Notes: a model not told the origin generated them from the sequence alone. A stretch of 64,000 nucleotides of DNA from Mycobacterium kansasii ATCC 12478 (GCF_000157895.3 NC_022663.1:1860001-1924000), one strand, 5' to 3'. Shown: positions 25,671 to 41,300, numbered from the stretch's first letter. Numbers and translations are program-made.

Positions 25671-26351
25671 ATGACCCGCGTGCTGGTGATCGACGACGAG
25701 CCGCACATCCTGCGGGCGCTGCGCATCAACCTGACCGTGCGCGGCTACGAGGTGATCACCGCCTCGACGGGTGCCGGCGCGCTGCGCGCCGCCGCCGAGC
25801 ACCCGCCCGACGTGGTGATCCTGGACCTCGGCCTGCCCGACATTTCGGGCATCGACGTGCTGGCCGGGCTCCGCGGCTGGCTGACGGCGCCGGTGATCGT
25901 GTTGTCGGCGCGCACCGATTCGTCCGACAAGGTCGAGGCCCTGGACGCGGGCGCCGACGACTACGTCACGAAACCCTTTGGCATGGACGAGTTTCTGGCC
26001 AGGCTGCGCGCGGCGGTGCGCCGCAACGCCGCGGCGTCGGAGGTGGATCAGCCGGTTGTCGAAACCGACGCGTTCACAGTCGATTTGGCCGCCAAAAAAG
26101 TCACCAAGAACGGTGCCGAAGTGCATCTGACCCCGACCGAATGGGGCATGCTCGAGGTCCTGGTCCGCAACCGCGGCAAGCTGGTCGGCCGCGAGGAGCT
26201 GCTCAAGGAGGTATGGGGACCCGCCTACGCCACCGAAACCCATTACCTGCGGGTGTATCTGGCGCAGCTGCGGCGCAAACTGGAAGACGACCCGTCACAC
26301 CCCAAGCACCTGCTGACCGAGTCCGGAATGGGCTACCGCTTCGAGGCTTGA
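25671..26351 (+). CDS. kdpE: Response regulator KdpE
   Basis: A 226-residue OmpR-family regulator: acidic pair DDE (8-10), phosphoacceptor Asp52 (VILDLGLPD), conserved Lys in YVTKPF, and a winged-helix C-terminal domain (LTPTEWGMLEVLVRNRGKLV, YLRVYLAQLRRKLE). It activates kdpFABC. It follows kdpD by 49 bases behind the ribosome-binding site AAGAGGAG. In M. tuberculosis kdpD and kdpE are transcribed divergently from kdpFABC; here all genes run in one direction, which differs from my recollection of H37Rv. Confidence 0.95.
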   Translation: MTRVLVIDDEPHILRALRINLTVRGYEVITASTGAGALRAAAEHPPDVVILDLGLPDISGIDVLAGLRGWLTAPVIVLSARTDSSDKVEALDAGADDYVTKPFGMDEFLARLRAAVRRNAAASEVDQPVVETDAFTVDLAAKKVTKNGAEVHLTPTEWGMLEVLVRNRGKLVGREELLKEVWGPAYATETHYLRVYLAQLRRKLEDDPSHPKHLLTESGMGYRFEA

Positions 26352-26377
26352 CTGACAGGCGCCACTTTCACCGCGGC

Positions 26378-26399
26378 GCCGCCCTTGGGCCGTGGCGGC
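26378..26399 (+). terminator. Weak hairpin between kdpE and the PKS block
   Basis: GCCGCC ... GGCGGC, 6-bp arms with a 10-base loop, 26 bases after the kdpE stop in the 173-base gap between two convergent operons. A candidate terminator only; the gap shows no gene. Confidence 0.3.
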
Positions 26400-26524
26400 C
26401 CGGATGTGGTCGAAGTCCCCGGCTTCGGGCTCGCCGACGTCGCGCCGAGTCCGATCTGCTCGGCGCCGAGGCGATCGCTCCCGCGGTGTGCCGCACACCG
26501 TTGTCGACACCTACGAGCATCTGC

Positions 26525-31564
<5,040 letters not shown>

Positions 31565-31584
31565 CGAATCCTCCTTGCTCCGTC

Positions 31585-32868
31585 TCAATGCGGGCGTCCA
31601 GTCGTCCTGGGTTCGGCGCGGCCATCAGCCAAACCCCTTAGGGGGGCCGCTTTTTCCAAGATGTCCGCGGTGGTGGCGACGCTTTCGGCGGGTTTGCTCA
31701 TCAGGCTGGCGATCTCGCGGGCCCTGGCGTCATGTTCTGGTGTGAGGATGGATTTCAAATCTGCGGCCAGCGATTCCTGCGTGGTGGCCGCAAAACTCCG
31801 GGCCGCACCGACTTTGAGTCGCTTCACCGCGGCCCCGAAGATCGGCTGATCGGACGTGAACCAGAGGATCAACGTGGGAATTCCAGCTCGCAGGCCCGCG
31901 GCCGTGGTACCTGCGCCGCCGTGATGCACGACGGCGCGGCAAGCCGGGAAAACCGCCGCATGGTTGACCGCGCTGACGACCTTGACATGGTCGAAATGCG
32001 GCGCGGGAGCGAAATCGTTGTCAGCGGTGCAGATTAGCGCCCGCTCGCCCAACTGCTCGCAGGCCCCGCCGATCATGGTGATCATCTCGGCGGGCGACTT
32101 GATCGGTCGACTGCCGAACCCGAAGTAGATCGGCGGCGTCCCGGCCGCAATCCACGACGTGACTTCATCGTCGGCATCCGTGGGCAATTCCATGGTCAGC
32201 GAGCCAACAAACGGCCATCGCCCGGCCCATTCCGTTGCCAGCCCGGGGAATAGCAGCTCGTCGTAGGCCTGGATCTCGAGCGATCCGCGGTCGCCGTGCC
32301 GTCGCCACGTCGAGGCCGGCACCGTTGGCAAGCCCAAGCTACGGCGCTGGGCCGCCTCGGCCTCCTTCGTCATGCGCCAGTACATCCACCACGCCGTCGC
32401 AAGCGCATTGCGGCTCAACGGGGCTGGCAGCTTCGGAAGCAGTTGGCTATTTACTTGCAGCGGAACGAAATTCAGCGCGGCAACGGGAATGCCATAGTAC
32501 TCGCCGACATTGGCGGCGAGTCCGGGATACATCCAGCTCGACAGTATGAGGTCGGCCCCTGCTGCCAGCGATGTCAAAGTTGCGCTCTTTTCTGCCCAGC
32601 CCCTGGTGATGAAGTCGCTGCCGCTGCGTAGAAACGCCTTTGGAGTCCGCAACATCTTCCAGAAATCCCTGGCGAAATTGTCGTCCTGCTGCTTGCGTGA
32701 ATCCGGTCCGTAGGGAACCGCGGTGAGCCCGGACGACTCGACAAAGCCGAGCAGGTTGGGCGGCGCGCCCATGCACACCTCATGCCCGCGCCGCAGCAGC
32801 TCCTGCGCTACCGCGGTGCAGGGCTCCACATCACCCCGGGTTCCATAGCAGACCATTGCGAATTTCAC
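31585..32868 (-). CDS. Glycosyltransferase, UGT/MGT type (GT1)
   Basis: A 427-residue GT-B protein. The start MKFAMVCYGTRGDVEPCTAV is the acceptor-domain signature of the mycobacterial lipid glycosyltransferases (as in glycopeptidolipid and phenolic glycolipid pathways), and the donor-binding motif VVHHGGAGTTAAGLRAGIP with the downstream W-TSDQP lies in the C-terminal half. It would move a sugar from a nucleotide donor to a lipid or lipopeptide hydroxyl. It follows the NRPS gene by 80 bases and precedes the FAAL-PKS gene by 20, so it belongs to the operon and probably decorates its product. Confidence 0.92.
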   Translation of the reverse strand: MKFAMVCYGTRGDVEPCTAVAQELLRRGHEVCMGAPPNLLGFVESSGLTAVPYGPDSRKQQDDNFARDFWKMLRTPKAFLRSGSDFITRGWAEKSATLTSLAAGADLILSSWMYPGLAANVGEYYGIPVAALNFVPLQVNSQLLPKLPAPLSRNALATAWWMYWRMTKEAEAAQRRSLGLPTVPASTWRRHGDRGSLEIQAYDELLFPGLATEWAGRWPFVGSLTMELPTDADDEVTSWIAAGTPPIYFGFGSRPIKSPAEMITMIGGACEQLGERALICTADNDFAPAPHFDHVKVVSAVNHAAVFPACRAVVHHGGAGTTAAGLRAGIPTLILWFTSDQPIFGAAVKRLKVGAARSFAATTQESLAADLKSILTPEHDARAREIASLMSKPAESVATTADILEKAAPLRGLADGRAEPRTTGRPH

Positions 32869-32948
32869 GATGGATTGTCACCTTTCGCGTGGCAGCGTGG
32901 ACAACATGGCAAAGATGCACGAGGGGCTGGCATTTATGAGCATCGGCG

Positions 32949-35900
32949 TCAGAAGCGGTAGGTGGTGCAACCGACCTCAATGCCCGACCCGACACTCACG
33001 ATCAACCCGATATCACCCGGGCCTACCAGCTGATTCCGCGAGGCGCACTCCAGTCCGTACGGCAGACACGACGAGAACGCGTCGGATCCAGTCGGCAGGT
33101 CAACGAATCGTGACACCGGAATGTCAAGGCGCGCAGCAAGTTCGGCACGACCTGCCAGCGACAGGTGCGGCGGGAACACGGCAGCGATCTGGGAGCAGTC
33201 GAGCTCCTCGAGCTTCAGCAGTTCCTCGACGGCGGCGGGGATACAGTCCAGATAGCGTGCGGCCAGGTGCGGATCGCGGTCGATCTGCAGCCAGCTCTTT
33301 CCGTCGCGTTGCTGTAAGTAGGTTTCCAATGCCGCGCCGTATTCGGGATGGTGATGGAAGACAAACCGGCCGAAACCGCAATGACCTGCGTCCCTACCCA
33401 AAATCAGTGCGGAACCCGTCTCGAGGACGCCGTACAACGGGTGCCCGCTGCCGGCGCTGTTGTTCTCTATTTCGGCAGCCACGATCATCACGTGCTCAGC
33501 CTTTCCGGCGCCGATCATCTGCACTCCCACCTGGCACGCGTTGAGGAACCCGACGGCGCCGTTGAGCACATCGAAAGCGAACGTCTTGGGCCCGTACGGA
33601 GAGTCAATGTCTTCGTTCGCGCCGAGTTCGTGGGCGACAAGCGCCGCAATGGCCGGTTCGGCCATGAAGTCTTCCCGATATACCCCGGCGTAAATCACCA
33701 ATCCGAGCTCTGCCGGGTCGAGCCCGCTGCGGTCCAGGCAACGTCTGGCCGCCTGCGCGGCCAGATCGACCGCACTGCGGGGAGCGTGCTGCTGGGCCGG
33801 GGCCGTACCGATCGATTCGATTCGCACCCCAGCCGCAGCCGATAGCTCCGCGGGTCTCCGGCGGCTGACGAAGGTGCGGTTGCGCCCGTTGTCGGGCGCC
33901 CTGCGCATCCGGGCCGGCAGATCGTCGAAGGTGTACAGCGCGGTGCCGATCGTCTGTCCGGTGCCGCTGATGCCGAAGACCACATTGTCTCCAGGGTTGA
34001 TCCGATTGGCCTGGATCTGGTCGCTCAGCGCTACGAAATGGGTGGTGCTGGCGGTGTTTCCCCGTTCCGTCAGGTTGTTGATGACGTTAGCCGAGTTGGC
34101 GGCGCCGGGTCCGAACACCTGGTTCATGGCGACCATCGCGTCGTTCAGCGATGCCTTCGAGGTCTGGTGTATGACGAAGTGGTCGCAGTGCTCGGCGCGC
34201 CACCCGTGTCGGTTCATCACGGCGGCGGTGTACGGCACCAAACGCTTGACCACCGTGGCGGTCAAGTTGATCGAGTCGACGGTCATGATCGCGCCGCCGT
34301 GGGCGGCACTGCTTACCTTGGCCATGCATAGGGTGCTGTACCGGCTCAAGGTCGCCATGTCGATATCGTGGAAACCGGCGCGGTCGTTGGGACCGCGCTC
34401 GAGGATCACCGCGGCGCCGGCGTCACCAATGGTCAAGCAGGCCAGCCGCGGATCCATCGGCCCTTCGATCTCCCGCTGCGCGGTCTCGGTGACGTGGGTG
34501 GTGTATTCGCCGCTGACCACCATGGCGCGCTCGACCAGTCCCGCTTGCAGAAACGCGTCGGCCACGGCGACACCGGTGAACATGCCGGCGCATGCGTTGG
34601 AGACATCGAAGGCAATGGCATCGGTAAGGCCGCACTGCTCCCGCAACCGCGCCGCCGTGCTGGGCTCGAACATGACCTTCCCAGGTCCGTCGTAGCGGGA
34701 GATGTTGCAGCAGATCACCAATTCGATCTCCTCCGGCGCATAGCTCGACCGAGCCAGGCAGTCGGCCACCGCGTTTCGCGCGAGGTCGATCGAGAATTCG
34801 CCGGGCGCCACCACCCGCCGGCTGCTGATGCCGGTCAGGCGTTCCAGCGGTATGCCGATCTCGTTGACGCACCCGGCGAGCACGGTTTCGGTCGACAGCA
34901 CTCCCGCCGGCAGATACACACCGATGCTTTCGATCACGGTGTTACGTCGCCGCCGGCTGGTCCCGGGAGCTTCGGGAGCCTCGGTAGCCTCGGGTGCCTC
35001 GGGTGCCTCGGGTGCCTCGGTAGCCTCGGGAGCCTCGGTAGCCTCGGGTGCCGAGGCGGCAAGCTCCTTGCCGGACCCGTCCGAGCCGCCGAAGGGTTCG
35101 GTATCCGCCCGCGCAGCAAAATCTTCGGAGCCTTGCACGGCCTGGCCGTACTCGGCGGCCAGCTCGGCGATGGTGCCGAATGCGAACACCGACTCCGGCC
35201 GCAGCGGCAGGTTGGCCGCATTGGCTTTCGCCGCCACCTCCAGGCTGTGGCTCGAGGAGCCGCCCAGAGCGAAGAAGTCGTCATGCACCCCAACGGTTTC
35301 CAGGTCGAGCACATCACACCAGATGCCGGCGAGGAGCTGTTCGGCGGGTGTCCGTGGAGCAACGAAATCCGGTGCGCGACAATCCAATTCGCCCCGTGCC
35401 TGGAGCGCGCGGCGGTCCACCTTTCCGCTCGACGTGTGCGGCAGCGACTCGGTAACCGCGAAGACAGCGGGCACCATGGCAGCGGGCAGTTGCTGGAGCA
35501 GAAAGCGGCGCAGCTCAGCAGCACTGGGCGCAGCCCCGCGCGCCGCCACGATGTGCGCGACCAGCCGGGTGTTGCCGCGGCCGTCGTTGTCGGCCACCAC
35601 CGCGTTCTCCACGATCCCGGGGTGTCGTTGCAGCGCGACCTCCACCTCGGCCGGTTCGATCCGCACGCCGCGGATCTTCACCTGGTCGTCGCGGCGTCCC
35701 AGGTATTCGATGTTGCCGTCGGGCAAGTAGCGTGCCCGGTCACCGGTCCGATACAGCAGCTGATCAGGATCCGCCGCGAACGGATCGGTAAGGAAGGCAG
35801 CCGCCGTCGCGTCGGGCTGGTTGAGGTAGCCGCGCGCCACCCCGACCCCGCCGATGAACAGCTCGCCCGGCACTCCGACCGGCACCGGTTGCAGATGAGC

Positions 35901-38357
35901 GTCGAGCAGGTGAATGCGAATGTTGGCGATGGGTCGCCCGATCGGAACGGGACAGCGGGATTCACCGCGCCTGCAATGGAAATGGGTGACGTCGATCGCC
36001 GCTTCGGTGGGGCCGTACAGGTTGTACAGCTCGGCGTCCAACGTCGCCAGGAAGCGCTCCTGCACGTCATACGGCAGCACCTCGCCGCTGCAGAACACCC
36101 TGCGCAACCCGGCACAGTCGGTCACCCGGGGCTCGGCGAGGAAGGAACGCAACATCGACGGCACGAAATGCACCGTCGTGACGGCCTGATCGACGATGGT
36201 GCAAACCAGGCCCGCGGGGTCCTTGTGCGCTTCCGGTTCGGCGATGACAAGCCGCGCGCCGACGATCAGCGGCCAGAAGATCTCCCAGATCGACGGGTCG
36301 AAGGTTATCGGAGTCTTGTGCAGCACCCGGTCAGCCGGCGTGAGCTGGTAGGCCGCCTGCATCCACAACAGGCGGTTGCGGATCCCGGCGTGGGTATTGA
36401 GCGCACCCTTCGGCGTCCCGGTGGAACCGGAGGTGTGGACGACGTAGGCAAGGCCGACCGACCGGCCGCGGCGGTCGAGCGCCACGAACCCGTTCGATGG
36501 CGCCGGCGCCGACGACAGGTCCAGGCACAGGCGGTGACCGGTGAACCCCCACAGTTTGTCCGAATGCCGCTGGTGCGTGACGCACACGGGCGCGTCGGGC
36601 ACGTTGCCGATCATGGCCGCGATGCGGCTGACGGGTTGCGCGGGATCGAGCGGCATGAAGGCACCACCGGCCTTCAGTACCCCTAGCAGAGCCACGACCA
36701 GCTCCGTTGACCGGTCCAGGAGGACCGGAACGATGCCGTCGGCGCCCACTCCGAGGCGCTGCAACTGAGCGGCCAGCGCGTTGGCTCGCCCATCGAGTTC
36801 GGCGTAGGTCATCTCCTGGTTGCCGAACGCGAGGGCGACGGCGTCTGGGGTGCGCCGGGCGGTTTCGGCCACCATGTCGTGCAGGCAGTCGGGGGCGTCG
36901 TAGCAGACGCGGGTGTCGTTCCACGCAGCCTGTTGACGGCGCTCCGACTCGGTGAGGAGCGGCAGCTGCGACAAGCGGCGGGCCGGATCGGTGACGATGC
37001 CGTCGAGCAGCGTGGTGAAGTGCCCGATCATCCGCGCTATTGTCGCGGCGTCGAAAAGGTCCGCGTTGTAGTGCAGATCGCAGCTGAACTTCCCGTCCAC
37101 ATCGGCCACCTGAATCATCAGGTCAAACGCCGCACCGCCCTGCCCGACGTGAATCGTGTTCAGTTCAAGCGCTTCCGGATCCGCGGCACCGCCCTGGAAC
37201 CGGCGGGCCTGTTCCCACGCAAACGAAACCTGGACGAGCGGTGTGTAGCTCAAGTCGCGGGACGGGCGGAGCCGCTCGACGAGCAACGCAAAGGGGTAAT
37301 CCTGATGCGCGAGCGCACCCAGAACCGTTTTCTTGACCCGTCCCAGCAGCGACGAGAAGGCCGGATCACCATGCAAGTCGGTACGCAAGACGACGGTGTT
37401 GGCGACGTAGCCGACCAGACCCTCCATCCCGACCCGATCGCGGCATGCGAATGGTGAGCCGACGAGGAGGTCGTCCTGGCCGGTGTAGCGGTGCAACAGC
37501 GTGGCGTAGGCAGCCAGAAAGGTCATGTACGGTGTCGCGCCGGCACCGCGGGCCACCTCCCTGAGTCCCGACGCCAGGCGGCCGTCAACACTGAAACGTT
37601 GCAGCGCACTGTGATACGTCGGCGACGCCGATCGCGGCCGGTCGGTAGCCAGACCGAGTTTGGGTAGCTCGCCGGCCAGCTGGTCACGCCAATACTGCCA
37701 GAGGCGATCCCCCTCGGCGCCCGACATCAGCTGCAGCTGCCGATCCGCGTAGCCGACATAACGCTCCGGGCAAACCGGAGGTGCGTCCGAACCACGCTGT
37801 GCGGCATACAGTTTGCACAGCTCGTCCAGGATGACGTCAATGGACCAGAAATCGGCGGCGATGTGGTGGACGGCCAGCACCAGGACATGCTCGTGCGGTG
37901 ATTGGCGCAGCAGCGTCAAACGGAAAACCGGTCCGGTTTGCAGGTCGAACGCGCCATCGGATTCCCGGTGTATCCATTCGTCAATGTCGTGCGGTCCGAC
38001 GTCCTGTCGGGCGATGCGCACCGGCCAGTGCGGATGGACCAGTTGCACCGGCTGCCCGTCGCGCACGGCGAAGGTGGTGCGCAGAATCGCATGGCGTTCA
38101 ACAAGGGCTTGGGCGGCGCGTTCCAGCGCCGCCACGTCGAGGTCGCCGCTGACCCGACCGGCATAGGTGAGGGTGTAGGCGGGATTGTCGGGCGCGAGTT
38201 GATAGAGAAACCACAGGGAGCGCTGCCCGTAGGACAGCGGATGCGCCGACGCCGAAGCCGCCGCGCGCTCCATCAGCAGTCGAGACAACAGCGCCCGCTT
38301 CTCCTGCGCGGAGAGTCCGGCGATGTCAATCGACGGGTCCCTGGAACTATCTGTCAT
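32949..38357 (-). CDS. NRPS module (C-A-PCP) fused to two KAS III-like domains
   Basis: An 1802-residue protein; ATG 38357 overlaps the PKS stop by 4 bases. Domains: condensation (about 40-460; HHIAADFWS at 164-172); adenylation (about 490-985; TSGSTGTPKG at 642-651, YGPTE at 781-785, Lys979); carrier (about 1000-1075; Ser1034 in LGGSS); an EA(P/T) repeat linker (1104-1131); KAS III-like 1 (about 1142-1480; Cys1256, His1397 and Asn1434 present); KAS III-like 2 (about 1511-1802; Ala1601 where Cys is expected, His1731 present, Ser1758 for Asn). By alignment to the GrsA positions I read the A-domain code as D-P-W-H-F-S-L-I-D-K, closest to serine. There is no thioesterase or reductase, so the KAS III pair may release or join the chain. 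Confidence 0.93.
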   Translation of the reverse strand: MTDSSRDPSIDIAGLSAQEKRALLSRLLMERAAASASAHPLSYGQRSLWFLYQLAPDNPAYTLTYAGRVSGDLDVAALERAAQALVERHAILRTTFAVRDGQPVQLVHPHWPVRIARQDVGPHDIDEWIHRESDGAFDLQTGPVFRLTLLRQSPHEHVLVLAVHHIAADFWSIDVILDELCKLYAAQRGSDAPPVCPERYVGYADRQLQLMSGAEGDRLWQYWRDQLAGELPKLGLATDRPRSASPTYHSALQRFSVDGRLASGLREVARGAGATPYMTFLAAYATLLHRYTGQDDLLVGSPFACRDRVGMEGLVGYVANTVVLRTDLHGDPAFSSLLGRVKKTVLGALAHQDYPFALLVERLRPSRDLSYTPLVQVSFAWEQARRFQGGAADPEALELNTIHVGQGGAAFDLMIQVADVDGKFSCDLHYNADLFDAATIARMIGHFTTLLDGIVTDPARRLSQLPLLTESERRQQAAWNDTRVCYDAPDCLHDMVAETARRTPDAVALAFGNQEMTYAELDGRANALAAQLQRLGVGADGIVPVLLDRSTELVVALLGVLKAGGAFMPLDPAQPVSRIAAMIGNVPDAPVCVTHQRHSDKLWGFTGHRLCLDLSSAPAPSNGFVALDRRGRSVGLAYVVHTSGSTGTPKGALNTHAGIRNRLLWMQAAYQLTPADRVLHKTPITFDPSIWEIFWPLIVGARLVIAEPEAHKDPAGLVCTIVDQAVTTVHFVPSMLRSFLAEPRVTDCAGLRRVFCSGEVLPYDVQERFLATLDAELYNLYGPTEAAIDVTHFHCRRGESRCPVPIGRPIANIRIHLLDAHLQPVPVGVPGELFIGGVGVARGYLNQPDATAAAFLTDPFAADPDQLLYRTGDRARYLPDGNIEYLGRRDDQVKIRGVRIEPAEVEVALQRHPGIVENAVVADNDGRGNTRLVAHIVAARGAAPSAAELRRFLLQQLPAAMVPAVFAVTESLPHTSSGKVDRRALQARGELDCRAPDFVAPRTPAEQLLAGIWCDVLDLETVGVHDDFFALGGSSSHSLEVAAKANAANLPLRPESVFAFGTIAELAAEYGQAVQGSEDFAARADTEPFGGSDGSGKELAASAPEATEAPEATEAPEAPEAPEATEAPEAPGTSRRRRNTVIESIGVYLPAGVLSTETVLAGCVNEIGIPLERLTGISSRRVVAPGEFSIDLARNAVADCLARSSYAPEEIELVICCNISRYDGPGKVMFEPSTAARLREQCGLTDAIAFDVSNACAGMFTGVAVADAFLQAGLVERAMVVSGEYTTHVTETAQREIEGPMDPRLACLTIGDAGAAVILERGPNDRAGFHDIDMATLSRYSTLCMAKVSSAAHGGAIMTVDSINLTATVVKRLVPYTAAVMNRHGWRAEHCDHFVIHQTSKASLNDAMVAMNQVFGPGAANSANVINNLTERGNTASTTHFVALSDQIQANRINPGDNVVFGISGTGQTIGTALYTFDDLPARMRRAPDNGRNRTFVSRRRPAELSAAAGVRIESIGTAPAQQHAPRSAVDLAAQAARRCLDRSGLDPAELGLVIYAGVYREDFMAEPAIAALVAHELGANEDIDSPYGPKTFAFDVLNGAVGFLNACQVGVQMIGAGKAEHVMIVAAEIENNSAGSGHPLYGVLETGSALILGRDAGHCGFGRFVFHHHPEYGAALETYLQQRDGKSWLQIDRDPHLAARYLDCIPAAVEELLKLEELDCSQIAAVFPPHLSLAGRAELAARLDIPVSRFVDLPTGSDAFSSCLPYGLECASRNQLVGPGDIGLIVSVGSGIEVGCTTYRF
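34965..35052. repeat. 9-bp minisatellite coding the NRPS linker
   Basis: Nine to ten tandem 9-bp units of the type GGGTGCCTC / GGTAGCCTC / GGGAGCCTC (plus strand) lie inside the NRPS gene. On the coding strand they give repeated Glu-Ala-Pro or Glu-Ala-Thr, a flexible linker between the carrier and the first KAS III-like domain. In-frame unit gain or loss would change linker length without breaking the gene. Confidence 0.9.
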
Positions 38358-41300
38358 CCTGGTTCTCCCTTGGCGGCTATGAGCTGACGAAGTAGTTCGT
38401 CGACGTCGTCGTCTGAAACCTGCGGCACCTGGGTCAGCAGGTCGATCCACGGTGAGCCGGCCACATCGGCCGTCGCGTCCTCGCTGGGCTGCGCCGCGCT
38501 GTCGACTGCCGCGACCGGGTCGGGCTGATCGGGGCCTGCGCCGCACAGCTGCTCGGCGAGCCAGTCGGTGAGGCCCGCGATGCTGCCGCCGTCGAGCAAC
38601 TGGACGGCCGGAACAGCGATGCCCAGGTCATGCTGAATCTGGTTGCGCAGCGTCAGCGCGGTGAGCGAATCGATTCCGAGGCGGTCCAGAGCCGCCTGAG
38701 TGTCCAGGCGCGACGGCGTCAGGCCCAGTTTGCTGGCCGCTAACTCGCACAGGTATGACTCGAGCAGCCGCCGGCGCTGCTGCCGGTCCGCGCGGCGCAG
38801 CGTGTCGATGAGGCTCGTCTCTCCCACGCTCGTGTCGGCCAGCCCGGCGAACAGTGAAGATGCTTGCGCGGCCGGAAAGGACCGGAACCATTCGCCGGCG
38901 TCGAGGCTAAACACCCCGGTGCGGCCCCGATCGGCGATGAGCAGCTGTTGCATGGCGGCCAGCCCCAGCTCGGGGCGCAGCATCGAGAGCCCCCGATCGG
39001 CCAGGAACTGGGCACGACCCACCTGCGCCCACGGGCCCCAGTTGATGCCAATCGCGGGCAGGCCGTGGGCGCGCCGGTAGGCCACCAGCCCGTCCACCCA
39101 TGAGTTGGCGGCCGCGTAGGCCCCCTGCCCGGGTGAACCCAGCATCGACGCAGCCGACGAAAAGCTCAGCCACCAATCCAGATCGAGGTGCGCGGTGGCC
39201 GTGTGCAACCACCAGTGGCCGGCCACCTTCGGGGCGAATACCCGCTGCGCCGCCGACTCCGACATGTTCGACACGATCTCGTCGGCCAACACCATCGCGC
39301 TGTGCACCACACCGGCCGGTCGCGCTCCGGCCTGCTCGACCGCCGCCACCAACCGCGCCGCGGTATCGGGTTGGGCGATGTCGCCGGTGATGACCTGCAC
39401 CCGGATACCCGCGGCGTTCATCGCTGCGATCGCCGCGCCAACGTCGGCGTTGGGCACCGAACGTCCGTTGAGCACAACGAGACCCGCGCCCTGCGCCACC
39501 AGCCAACGCGCCACGACAAGCCCCAACCCGCCCATGCCGCCCACCACGATGTAGCCACCGTCACGACGGACCAGCGGTTGCGCCGGCGGCTGCGCGAGCG
39601 CGGCGATGCGGCCCGTGCTCGGCATCGAGATGACGACTTTTCCGACATGAGCGTCCGAGGCCATCAGCTCGAAGGCGTCAACGGCGTGATCGAGGCTGAA
39701 CGCGGTGACCGGGAGCATCCGCAGCTGGCCGGCCACCAGTTGGTGCAGAAGCTTCTGCAGCAACTCGCGGTAACGCCGCGGCCGCAGGCGCAGGTTCAAA
39801 TCCAGGTCGACCACCGCAAATGACGCGCTCCTGGCCAACAACGCCAGCCCCAACTGAGCGTCGGCGCAGACGTCGCTTCTGCCCAGGTCCACAAACCGCC
39901 CACCCGGCGCCAGCATCTGCAGGCCGCGTCGAATTGCTTCGCCAGCAAGCGAATTGAGAATGACATCGACACCCTGACCGTCGGTGGCCACACGAATCTC
40001 GTCGGCGAACTCCCTGCTGCTCGAATCGCCGACATACTCGACATCCAACTGCGCCAACATCTTTCGCTGGACCGCCGAACTGGCGGTGGCATAGATGCGA
40101 GCCCCCGTCGCCTTGGCGATCCAAAGCGCCGCCAACCCGACGTCGCCGGCGGCCGAATGAATCAGTACCCGCTCACCAGCCGACAGCCGCCCCACCTCGC
40201 ACAACCCGTGCCATGCCGTCAGATAGGCAATTCCCACCGCGGCGGCTTCGTGATCCGATAGCGCTTCCGGCGCCGGCACGACAAAATCGGCCGACGTCGT
40301 GACATGCGAAGCGACGGTGCCGGGCCCGAACGCGATGACACGCTGCCCAATCCGCACTGAATCCACTGCCGCGCCCAGCCTGGTCACGTATCCCACGCAT
40401 TCACTGCCCAGGACCGCCGCGCCGTCGGCCCCCGTGGGATACCCACCCGTCGCCTTGAGCACGTCGCCGGCGCTGACCCCCGCGGCCACCACCCGGATCT
40501 CGACCTGATCCGCGGCCGGTGGAACATGTCTCATCGCATGTACCGCCAACGCGTCAAGCCGTCCGGGTTGGTCGATCTGCAACCTCACCGCGCCGCCGCT
40601 ATCGAGATCGACACGCACCGGACGCCGCTCAACCGGAAATTCACTCTGCGCCGAAACAGCCACCGGCACAAGGCGATGCACATATCGTTGCCCATCGCGC
40701 AAAGCCACCTCGTCATGGCTGCTTTCGGCACACAACTCGTCAACCAGCGCGCCGGCTGACCCGCTGCCCTCGGCCTCGACATCAATAATGGTGGTCGCCA
40801 GCTCCGGATGCTCAAACGCCAACACCCGAGCGATTCCCCGAAGCGTGCTCTGCGCCAACGTCACCGACTCACCGAAACTTACCTGCTGAGCACCGCGCGT
40901 CACGATCCACAACCGCGGACCGCTGCCAACATCGCGCTGCGACAAGGTCTTCACCATGCCAGCGACAAATAATGTGCGCGACTGAGCCAACTCCAACTGC
41001 TCGCCATCGGCCAACGCCTCATCTGCCGACCGTGGCGGGCATACCAGAACGACTGCGTGCCACGACTCATGAGTCAGCGCGTCGAGCAGCCCGGTCTGAT
41101 CCCGTGCCCTTACCACGCGATACCGCGACGCCCGCCGCGAAAGGCCGGCACATACTGCTTCCCACAGCTCATCCGAGCCGCGGTTGCCGACGCCTTGTTC
41201 ATCGACCAGCAACACCGGGCCCGTTTCCGCGGCCGGATGACCCGAATCGATCGGCTCCCAACGCAAGTCGAACGCGTGACTGGCCAGCGCGGTCTCGGCT

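Noticed and set aside
26352..26524. Gene remnant between kdpE and the PKS operon
   Set aside because: A few phrases such as VVEVPGFGLADV look protein-like, but frames are short and inconsistent, so nothing can be supported.
32235..33544. Plus-strand frames over the glycosyltransferase and NRPS 3' end
   Set aside because: They are rich in Arg/Pro/Ser, have no domains, and oppose well-supported minus-strand genes.
34368..36686. 772-codon plus-strand frame inside the NRPS gene
   Set aside because: It is antisense to a clear C-A-PCP-KAS III protein and lacks any recognisable domain.
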